5,768 nucleotides of DNA. Source: Clostridiales bacterium. Lineage in GTDB: Bacteria > Bacillota > Clostridia > Oscillospirales > Acutalibacteraceae. The notes beneath the pieces were generated by a model. It worked only from the letters and a program-made list of their open reading frames with translations. It did not search any database and had not been told where the DNA came from. This document shows, piece after piece, positions 1 to 5,299 of the stretch. How positions within the stretch are numbered: the stretch's first letter is position 1; each line of letters begins with the position of its first letter. The position numbers and the translations under genes are program-made. The DNA lies in the NCBI GenBank assembly GCA_019417145.1, contig DXVY01000116.1, forward strand, positions 1 through 5,768, in the 5' to 3' direction.

Positions 1-1127
1 CTGGCGTACCGGGCGGAAAGAATTTTCCCCTGGATCCCCCTGCTGCCAAAGCCGCCGGGCACAATTATGCCGTGACAGCCGGCGAAAATCTCGTTTGCGT
101 TTTCCTGGGTGATGGTCTCGGCGTCCACCCAGCGGATATCGATCTCCGCCCCGTGGACATAGCCGCCGTGCTTCAGGGCCTCCACCACCGACAGATAGGC
201 GTCGTGCAGCTGCACATATTTGCCCACCAGCGCGATACAAACCCGCTTGTTACAAGCCCTGATAGCCTCCACCATAGCCCGCCATTCCCGCAGGTCGGGC
301 TGCGGACCTGCAAGTCCCAGCGCATCGCAGACCAGCTGGGAAAAATTGCTTTCCTCCAGCATCAGGGGCGCTTCATACAGCACGTCCACCGTCCGGTTCT
401 CGATGACATGCTCTTGGCTTATGTTGCAGAAAAGGGATATTTTGTGGATAACCTCCTGGGTCAGCGGCCGGTCGCACCGGCAAATGATCATATCCGGCTG
501 GATACCGGCCGAGAGCAGTTCCTTGACGCTGTGCTGGGTGGGCTTGGATTTGAGCTCCTCCGATCCCGGCACAAACGGCACCAGGGTCACGTGGATAAAC
601 AGGCAGTTTTCCCGGCCGATCTCCACCGCGGCCTGGCGGATGGCCTCCAGGAAGGGCTGGGACTCGATATCGCCCACCGTTCCGCCGATCTCGGTAATCA
701 CCACGTCGGCGTCCCCCAGCTCGCCCACCCGGTAGACGCAGCGCTTGATTTCATTGGTGATATGGGGGATGACCTGCACCGTCTGTCCCAGATATTTGCC
801 CGACCGCTCCATATTCAATACATTGAAATTCACCCGGCCGTTGGTCATGTTGGAATAGCGGTTCAAATTCTCATCAATAAACCGCTCGTAATGGCCGAGA
901 TCCAGGTCGGTTTCCGCGCCGTCGTCGGTGACGAACACCTCGCCGTGCTGATAGGGGCTCATGGTGCCGGGATCGATGTTCATATAGGGGTCGAACTTTT
1001 GGGCGGCCACCCTGTAGCCCCGGCATTTGAGCAGGCGGCCCAGGGATGCCGCCGTGATACCCTTGCCCAGGCCCGACACCACGCCTCCCGTAACAAAAAT
1101 ATACTTTACCTGTTTTTTACCGGCCAT
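1..1127 (-). CDS. pyrG: CTP synthase, 3'-truncated by the window edge
   Basis: CTP synthase converts UTP, ATP and glutamine to CTP in the cytoplasm, the last step of de novo pyrimidine nucleotide synthesis. The frame is open from an ATG at 1127 to the left edge (375 whole codons plus 2 nt of a usual ~540). Visible landmarks: the P-loop GGVVSGLGKG (residues 14-23, Lys22), KFDPYMNIDPGTMSPYQHGE (44-63), the metal-site segment ETDLDLGHYE (72-81, Asp76), TEIGGTVGDIES (145-156, Glu146, matching E. coli Glu140) and the UTP/CTP-site segment KSKPTQHSVKEL (193-204). The glutaminase domain begins near residue 300 (RVCIALVGKY) and reaches the oxyanion-hole region PGGFGSRG; its catalytic Cys would lie about 11 residues beyond the edge. 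The start at 1127 is preferred over the in-frame ATG at 1136 because the AAAGGGAGG ribosome binding site lies 9 nt from the former and abuts the latter. It has its own promoter and a long leader, and is separated from thiN by a terminator. Identification is secure. Confidence 0.97.
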   Translation of the reverse strand, partial: MAGKKQVKYIFVTGGVVSGLGKGITAASLGRLLKCRGYRVAAQKFDPYMNIDPGTMSPYQHGEVFVTDDGAETDLDLGHYERFIDENLNRYSNMTNGRVNFNVLNMERSGKYLGQTVQVIPHITNEIKRCVYRVGELGDADVVITEIGGTVGDIESQPFLEAIRQAAVEIGRENCLFIHVTLVPFVPGSEELKSKPTQHSVKELLSAGIQPDMIICRCDRPLTQEVIHKISLFCNISQEHVIENRTVDVLYEAPLMLEESNFSQLVCDALGLAGPQPDLREWRAMVEAIRACNKRVCIALVGKYVQLHDAYLSVVEALKHGGYVHGAEIDIRWVDAETITQENANEIFAGCHGIIVPGGFGSRGIQGKILSARYA

Positions 1128-1136
1128 GTAGCCCAT

Positions 1137-1145
1137 CCTCCCTTT
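1137..1145 (-). promoter_or_regulatory. pyrG ribosome binding site
   Basis: On the minus strand AAAGGGAGG lies 9 nt upstream of the ATG at 1127 and directly against the ATG at 1136. The spacing therefore selects 1127 as the start of pyrG. A short GC hairpin (1153-1166) ends 8 bases upstream of this site and could affect its accessibility. Confidence 0.8.
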
Positions 1146-1342
1146 CAAAGCCCCGGCGTCCGCCGGCCGCTGTCTAAAAATGTCCGCCCCTCTGGGGGCG
1201 CTTCTTCAAACCGGGACGGCCGTATCCGTCCGCCGGCGTCCCGGGCCCTGGCCCATGATTTCCCGCCCCGGCGGCGTAAAGGGGCGAAGGGCGCCCGCAA
1301 CATGTCCGCCCTGCGGATAGGCCGCGGCGGTTTCCCGCTCAT
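1145..1342 (-). CDS. doubtful 65-codon leader ORF upstream of pyrG
   Basis: A 65-codon frame begins with ATG at 1342, has AAAGG 9 nt upstream (1352-1356), and ends with a TGA at 1145-1147 that touches the pyrG ribosome binding site. The product would be rich in Arg, Pro and Gly, with no recognisable domain, signal peptide or membrane segment. The position between the predicted promoter and pyrG would fit a translated leader. Against it, the predicted transcription start (about 1357) would place the ribosome binding site at the very 5' end of the RNA, the amino acid composition is what random GC-rich sequence gives, and the frame runs through hairpins. I do not recognise a family, and this is more likely non-coding leader RNA. 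Confidence 0.15.
   Translation of the reverse strand: MSGKPPRPIRRADMLRAPFAPLRRRGGKSWARARDAGGRIRPSRFEEAPPEGRTFLDSGRRTPGL
1153..1166 (-). other. short GC hairpin just upstream of the pyrG ribosome binding site
   Basis: The inverted repeat CCGGC/GCCGG can form a 5-bp all-GC stem with a 4-nt loop (6 pairs if the loop is only 2 nt). It is not followed by a T run, so it is not a terminator. In the pyrG leader it could compete with other GC-rich arms. The function is inferred only from position, and short GC hairpins are common in DNA of this composition. Confidence 0.3.
1176..1200 (-). terminator. terminator-like hairpin in the pyrG leader (candidate attenuator)
   Basis: On the minus strand CGCCCC - CAGA - GGGGCG forms a 6-bp all-GC stem with a tetraloop, followed after GACA by TTTTT. 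The stem is short and the T run starts 4 nt late, so it would be a weak terminator. It lies 49 nt upstream of the pyrG start, inside the leader, where an attenuator would be expected. An upstream GGGGCG (1264-1269) is complementary to the 5' arm and could act as an anti-terminator arm; that pairing is inference. Confidence 0.4.
1211..1244 (-). repeat. 8-bp GC inverted repeat in the pyrG leader
   Basis: CCGGGACG (1211-1218) and CGTCCCGG (1237-1244) are perfect inverted repeats flanking an 18-nt loop that itself can form alternative GC pairings (GACGG 1215-1219 with CCGTC 1226-1230). No T run follows on either strand, so it is a structural element rather than a terminator. It could be part of a leader fold controlling pyrG, or simply a product of high GC content. 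Confidence 0.4.
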
Positions 1343-1363
1343 GGGCGCGTACCTTTGCTTTTT

Positions 1364-1392
1364 ATATTACGCGTCGGCTTTTTTCTTGTAAA
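1364..1392 (-). promoter_or_regulatory. sigma-A-type promoter for pyrG
   Basis: On the minus strand TTTACA (1387-1392, five of six matches to TTGACA) is separated by exactly 17 bp from TAATAT (1364-1369, four of six to TATAAT, with T1, A2 and T6 kept). The region is a sharp AT-rich island in GC-rich DNA, sits just after the thiN terminator and points at pyrG. Transcription should begin near 1356-1358. An overlapping TATAAA three bases downstream of the -10 has no good -35 partner. Confidence 0.65.
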
Positions 1393-1431
1393 TCATTTTT
1401 TTATCCCCACATGGACATTTCTGCGTTTTTT

Positions 1432-1470
1432 ACAAAAATAAGCGGCTGGATTCATAGAATTCCAGCCGCT
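1432..1470 (-). terminator. Rho-independent terminator of the prpC-prkC-rsgA-thiN unit
   Basis: A perfect 10-bp stem, AGCGGCTGGA paired with TCCAGCCGCT (1441-1450 and 1461-1470) around a 10-nt loop, is followed on the minus strand by TATTTTTGT (1432-1440). It begins 18 bases after the thiN stop codon. There is no T run on the plus-strand side, so it acts on the leftward transcript. It separates the operon from pyrG. Confidence 0.9.
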
Positions 1471-1488
1471 GTCATTTGCATCTGTTCC

Positions 1489-2142
1489 TTATGGGAGCTG
1501 CTCCTCCACCGTCACCATAATCAGCAGCGTTCCCTTTTTGACCCGGATACAGGCCGTGGGATCCACCTGCTCGTTGCTGACCCCGATGGGCGCGGCCGTC
1601 CGCATATGGTAGTCGGTCAGAGGGTATAAAAAGCCGGTAAGGGTAACGCCCAGCGCGTCCCCCCCAAAGGGAAAAATGGATACATAGGCCCCTTCGGTCT
1701 TTTGCAGCTCCAGCGCGCCGTCCGACAGAAGGACCATAAAACCGCCGTCGGTCAAAAGCTTGCCGTTGCAGCCGGCCTCATCGATGGTCTTTAAAGAACA
1801 CAAATTGGAAAAACTGTGGTCAGGCCGTCCGCCCAGGGCGCCGCAGAGCAGAAAATCCCGGAAACCCCGGCGCATGCCCTCCATCACCGCAAAATGGGTA
1901 TCGGTATCATCCTTGTGGCTGGGAAGGGAAATTTTTTCCACTCCCGCCGGCAGCTCGCCCTTATAGGAATCAAAATCTCCCAACAACAGGTGGGGCCGGA
2001 GCCCCAGCCTCTGGGCATGCCGCAGGCCGGAATCGGCGCAGACCATGCAGTCGTTTTCGCGCAGCTCTCTCCGGACGGCGTCGTAGTTATGGATCGGCCC
2101 GCCGGCAAAAACCACCCAGCGGCCGTAGGTCTTTGCGTCCAT
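1489..2142 (-). CDS. thiN: thiamine pyrophosphokinase (thiamine diphosphokinase)
   Basis: ThiN transfers a pyrophosphate group from ATP to thiamine, making thiamine diphosphate in the cytoplasm. The 217-residue product has the usual length and motifs of the bacterial family: CADSG (35-39), GDFDS (55-59, acidic metal/ATP site), KDDTDTHFA (77-85, thiamine-kinase hallmark TDT), GALGGRPDHSFSNL (101-114) and, in the C-terminal beta-rich thiamine-binding domain, GVSNE (187-191). The ATG at 2142 has a strong AAGGAGG 6 nt upstream (2149-2155), which settles the start. It follows rsgA after 26 bp, so it is probably cotranscribed, and it is the last gene before the terminator. No TPP riboswitch is visible upstream. 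In many Firmicutes the same gene closes this cluster, but normally after rpe, which is missing here. Confidence 0.95.
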   Translation of the reverse strand: MDAKTYGRWVVFAGGPIHNYDAVRRELRENDCMVCADSGLRHAQRLGLRPHLLLGDFDSYKGELPAGVEKISLPSHKDDTDTHFAVMEGMRRGFRDFLLCGALGGRPDHSFSNLCSLKTIDEAGCNGKLLTDGGFMVLLSDGALELQKTEGAYVSIFPFGGDALGVTLTGFLYPLTDYHMRTAAPIGVSNEQVDPTACIRVKKGTLLIMVTVEEQLP

Positions 2143-2168
2143 CCTTTTCCTCCTTCAGCAGCCGCCTA

Positions 2169-3191
2169 TCAGCGGGAAAGCTGCCAGTCCTTTATATCCT
2201 TAACCTGGTTGTAAAGCGTCTTATAGCTTTCATATCGGGACGGAGAAACCGCCCCTTCTTCCACCGCCCGGCCCACAGCGCATCCCTTTTCCCCCGTATG
2301 GGAACAGGAGGTAAAACGGCAGTCGCCCAGATAATCGGCAAACTCTCTGAAAGCAGCGGGCAGGTCCTCCTTGCGGATGGGCTCGCTTCTTTCCAGGTCC
2401 AGAGAGGAGAAACCGGGCGTGTCGGCGATGTATCCGCCGCCGGCCAGGGGGAAAAGCTCCACATGGCGGGTGGTGTGCCGCCCTCTTCCCAGCTTGCGGC
2501 TCACCTCGCCGGTTGCCAGGGTCAGCTCGGGAAACAGCCGGTTGAGCAGGCTGGATTTTCCCACGCCGGAGTTGCCGGTAAAGACGTTGATACCGCCGCA
2601 AAGCCCCTGGCGCAGCGCCGCAACGCCCTCGCCGGTAGCGGCCGATACCACATAGGTGCGAAAACCGGCCTTTTCATAGATTCGCCGCCAGTTGGAAAAA
2701 TCGCCCTGGTCGCATTTGTTGAATACCAGCACGGGCTCGATTCCCTTATGCTCGGCGATGGCGGTCAGCTTGTCCATAACCAGCGCCTGCGGCGCCGGAT
2801 CGGCGTAGGCGGAGACGATATACAGCGTATCCACATTGGCCAGGGGCGGGCGTATCAGGCTGTTTTTTCGGGGCAGCAGCTCCTCCACCAGGCCGGCGTC
2901 CAGGTCCCCCTCCGGAACCGGGCAGGCCAATCCCTCTCCCGTCAAGGGGCCGACGGGTGCGGATACGAACCGGACCAGGTCCCCCACCAACGGGGTCAAC
3001 CCCCGTTTGCGGAAAATTCCCCGAGCCCTGCAGGGATAAACCTCCCGACGCAGCTTTCCATCCCGGGTATATACGCCGTTGCCGGCCTCTACAAAGTAGA
3101 AGCCGGCAATCGCCTTGACAATCCGCCCGGTCAAAGCCTCTTCCCCGGAATGGGCCACAACCTCAGCGGACATCCCTCTATCCATTCTCAT
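2169..3191 (-). CDS. rsgA: ribosome small-subunit maturation GTPase RsgA (YjeQ/CpgA)
   Basis: RsgA is a circularly permuted GTPase that binds the 30S subunit and promotes its late maturation. An N-terminal OB-fold region (about 20-110, starting TGRIVKAIAGFYFVE) is followed by GTPase motifs in the permuted order G4 NKCD (158-161), G5 SAATG (from 183), G1 GNSGVGKSS (206-214), then GRHTTRH (237-243) and G3 DTPG (257-260). The C-terminal zinc site is Cys291, Cys296, His298 and Cys304. The start is unsure: GTG 3194, ATG 3191, 3185 or 3173, and even TTG 3134, where homologues usually begin, are all possible and none has a strong ribosome binding site. I give the first ATG. With that start it overlaps the end of prkC by 14 bp, which suggests translational coupling. 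It is somewhat longer than the ~300 residues of B. subtilis CpgA, mainly at the N-terminus. The function is secure. Confidence 0.95.
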   Translation of the reverse strand: MRMDRGMSAEVVAHSGEEALTGRIVKAIAGFYFVEAGNGVYTRDGKLRREVYPCRARGIFRKRGLTPLVGDLVRFVSAPVGPLTGEGLACPVPEGDLDAGLVEELLPRKNSLIRPPLANVDTLYIVSAYADPAPQALVMDKLTAIAEHKGIEPVLVFNKCDQGDFSNWRRIYEKAGFRTYVVSAATGEGVAALRQGLCGGINVFTGNSGVGKSSLLNRLFPELTLATGEVSRKLGRGRHTTRHVELFPLAGGGYIADTPGFSSLDLERSEPIRKEDLPAAFREFADYLGDCRFTSCSHTGEKGCAVGRAVEEGAVSPSRYESYKTLYNQVKDIKDWQLSR

Positions 3192-5178
3192 CACTGCTGG
3201 CGGGCGTAGACGCGGCCGGCGTATAGGTATAGCTCTTTTCCCGCTTGGCCGTGCCCTCCTTGAAATTCACCGAATAATCCAAATAGGGCTCGTTGTTGAT
3301 CTTGATCTGCACGTTGGCCGTCTCGCTCTGGGAGGTCAGGGTGAAGGTATAGCTATGCCGCTGAGAGGAATCCACCCGCACCGACCGGACCTCCTCCCCC
3401 TCCAGCCAGGCCGAAATGGTGTACACGCTGGTTTCGTAATCGTCGGGCAGTCGGATTTCCAGGTTGACCGTGTACTCCGAGGGGGCCGATTCGGGCGCTA
3501 CGCCGGTGCTGACCTGTAGGTCAACCGAGCTTCCCTTTGCCACCTGCTTCTTCTCGGAGGTGCTGGGGCTCTGGGACAGCACGGTGTCCGCCGGCGCGGC
3601 GCTGTCCGCCTTGGTGACATTGCCGATGGTGAGCCCCCGCTCCAGGATCAGCGCCTTGGCGTCGTTCAGGTTAAGTCCCGTGACGCTGGGCAGATCCACA
3701 TAGACCACCGGCGGGCCGGCGCTCACGTAAATGGTCACCTCTCCGCCCTCGGGGATACTCTCTCCCCGGGCCGGCACGGTCCGAATGACCCGGTCCTTGG
3801 CCACCTCTTCGTCCGGCTCCTCGGTCTGATTGACCGTCAGGCCGTGGCTGCGAAGATTGGAAATGGCGGTGGCCGCATCCAGCCCGTAAACGTCGGGAAC
3901 GGTCAGGCTCTTCTTGCCCGTGCTCACCCAGACCTTGATGGTGCTCTTTTTCTTGATGGAGCGACCGGGATCGGGCTCCTGCTTATAGATATCGCCGGCC
4001 TCGTACTGGTTGTTATAATCATAGGAAATCGGATTAATATTCAGCTCGGCATATTCGGGATTGGCCTTGATTTCCTCAAAGCTCTGGCCGATGAAGTTGG
4101 GACAGGCAAGCTCGGCGCCCGAGGAGCCGAAGAGCCGGGGCAAAAGGAAGACGCAGAGCAGCACAATGGCCAGAATAACCGCCACCGCGATGCCCGCCAG
4201 CACCGGCACCACCGACGAACGCCGGGGTTCCTCTTCCTCGTCCTCCACGATTTCGGGCTCTGGCGTTTCGTTCTGCAACGCGCCGCCCACATAGCGGGTG
4301 GGAGAATCGTCCACAAAATAGGAATAGGAAAAGGTCATGGAAGGATCCCGCTTGAAGGCCTCCAGGTCCCGGAGCATCTCGGCGGCCGACTGATACCGCT
4401 TGTGCTGGTCCTTCTGCATGGCGTGCATGGTAATCTGCTCCAGCCCTAAGGGGATGGAGCCGTTGATCTCCCGCGGGAGCTGAGGATCGGTCTGGAGCTG
4501 CATAATGGCCACGGACACGGCGCTTTCGGCCTGGAAGGGCAGACGCCCGGTCAGCATCTCGTAGAGCATGACGCCCACCGAATAGATGTCGGCCTTTTCG
4601 TCGGTGGTCTCCCCTCTTGCCTGCTCGGGGCTGATATAGTGGACCGATCCGATGGCCTTATCGGTCATGGTCTTGTATTCGCTGCGGGCAAACCGGGCGA
4701 TGCCGAAATCGGTGACCTTGATGGTCCCGTCGGTCAGCACCATAATGTTCTGGGGCTTGACGTCCCGATGGACAATGCCCTTTTCATGGGCATGCTGGAG
4801 GGCGCGCAGGATTTGCAGGGTAAAATGTACCGCATCCTTCCAGCGCAGGCTGCCCTGCCGCTCAATAAATTCCTTTAGGGTGATCCCGTCGATGTACTCC
4901 ATGACGATATACTGGATGAGATCCCCAAAGCTCACATCGTACACCTTGACGATATTGGGATGGGAGAGCACGGCGATGGCCTTGGATTCGTTCTTAAACC
5001 GGCGCAGGAACTCTTCATTGGCCACAAACTCCTCCTTGAGGATCTTGATAGCCACCGTCCGGTCCTCGATATTGTCATAGGCCTTGTATACCACGGCCAT
5101 GCCGCCAATGCCGATGATCTCCTGAATTTCATAGCGGCCGTCCAGCCGCTTTCCTATAAATCGATCCATATGCATCAT
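3178..5178 (-). CDS. prkC: PASTA-domain membrane serine/threonine protein kinase (PrkC/PknB/Stk)
   Basis: This is the eukaryote-like kinase of Firmicutes that senses peptidoglycan fragments through external PASTA domains and phosphorylates cytoplasmic targets. The kinase domain spans about 16-275: glycine loop IGIGGMAVVYKA (22-33), Lys45, alpha-C Glu64, HRD 137-139 with Asn144, DFG 157-159, activation-loop Thr170 and Thr172, and GSVHYISPEQARG (177-189). An acidic juxtamembrane stretch (307-318) precedes one membrane helix (about 323-347). Outside lie three PASTA repeats (about 355-421, 424-488, 492-559), then a beta-rich tail of about 100 residues (567-666) that may be the Ig-like domain known at the end of some PrkC/PknB proteins. 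All catalytic residues are present. ATGs at 5178, 5175 and 5169 are possible; 5169 gives the usual family N-terminus (MDRFIGKRLDGRYEI), while GGCGGA better suits the upstream ones. The phosphatase lies upstream and rsgA overlaps the end. Confidence 0.96.
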   Translation of the reverse strand: MMHMDRFIGKRLDGRYEIQEIIGIGGMAVVYKAYDNIEDRTVAIKILKEEFVANEEFLRRFKNESKAIAVLSHPNIVKVYDVSFGDLIQYIVMEYIDGITLKEFIERQGSLRWKDAVHFTLQILRALQHAHEKGIVHRDVKPQNIMVLTDGTIKVTDFGIARFARSEYKTMTDKAIGSVHYISPEQARGETTDEKADIYSVGVMLYEMLTGRLPFQAESAVSVAIMQLQTDPQLPREINGSIPLGLEQITMHAMQKDQHKRYQSAAEMLRDLEAFKRDPSMTFSYSYFVDDSPTRYVGGALQNETPEPEIVEDEEEEPRRSSVVPVLAGIAVAVILAIVLLCVFLLPRLFGSSGAELACPNFIGQSFEEIKANPEYAELNINPISYDYNNQYEAGDIYKQEPDPGRSIKKKSTIKVWVSTGKKSLTVPDVYGLDAATAISNLRSHGLTVNQTEEPDEEVAKDRVIRTVPARGESIPEGGEVTIYVSAGPPVVYVDLPSVTGLNLNDAKALILERGLTIGNVTKADSAAPADTVLSQSPSTSEKKQVAKGSSVDLQVSTGVAPESAPSEYTVNLEIRLPDDYETSVYTISAWLEGEEVRSVRVDSSQRHSYTFTLTSQSETANVQIKINNEPYLDYSVNFKEGTAKREKSYTYTPAASTPASSDENG

Positions 5179-5299
5179 CCAATCCGCCCAAAACGGCTGT
5201 CAGATTTTTCGATTGCCCCGGTCCGGCAACCGGACCCGGACGCCGACGCATCCCGCATCCTCCAGGGGCCGGGCGCGCCAATCTATGTAAAAGCCCGGC
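5179..5299 (-). other. 121-bp intergenic spacer between prpC and prkC
   Basis: No gene, convincing promoter or terminator is visible. The spacer holds a perfect 7-bp GC inverted repeat, GGTCCGG (5220-5226) and CCGGACC (5230-5236), with a 3-nt loop. No T run follows it directly, so it should not terminate transcription. In many Firmicutes the phosphatase and kinase genes overlap or nearly touch, so this gap is larger than usual. The hairpin may be an RNA-processing or stability element, which is inference. Confidence 0.5.

Larger units (their letters stand above)
1128..1357 (-). promoter_or_regulatory. long structured 5' leader of pyrG
   Basis: About 230 nt separate the predicted transcription start (near 1357) from the pyrG start codon. 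The stretch is very GC-rich except at its promoter-proximal end and holds at least three inverted repeats (1211-1244, 1185-1200, 1153-1166), the middle one followed by a T run. In Bacillus subtilis and relatives pyrG is controlled by CTP-sensitive attenuation in its leader: low CTP causes G reiteration at a GGGC start, and the G tract blocks a terminator with a C-rich 5' arm. The terminator-like hairpin here has a C5 tract in its 5' arm, but I see no GGGC at the predicted start, so only the general idea of a regulatory leader is supported. Confidence 0.45.

Noticed and set aside
1158..1310. Four copies of GTCCGCC in the pyrG leader (at 1158, 1182, 1228 and 1304)
   Set aside because: At first sight a repeated regulatory site, but the same heptamer also occurs in coding sequence (for example at 1827, 3586 and 3604), so it is a common word of this GC-rich genome.
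72..1391. Long plus-strand open frame (439 codons)
   Set aside because: It is antisense to pyrG, which has full family motifs on the other strand. The predicted protein has no recognisable domain and runs on through the leader and promoter region. Long antisense frames are expected in GC-rich DNA.
1441..1470. The thiN terminator considered as bidirectional
   Set aside because: The plus-strand side is followed by GTCATTTGC with no T run, and no plus-strand gene leads into it.
2133..3209. Plus-strand open frame of 358 codons opposite rsgA
   Set aside because: It mirrors rsgA codon by codon, with no family motifs, while the minus strand carries every RsgA GTPase and zinc motif.
3844..4449. Plus-strand open frame of 201 codons opposite prkC
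   Set aside because: Shadow of the PASTA, membrane and late kinase-domain coding sequence; no independent evidence of coding.
5270..5280. GGCGCGCC (AscI-type) octamer in the prpC-prkC spacer, considered as a cloning scar
   Set aside because: It lies in continuous GC-rich DNA between two genes in their expected order, with no vector sequence around it; likely natural.
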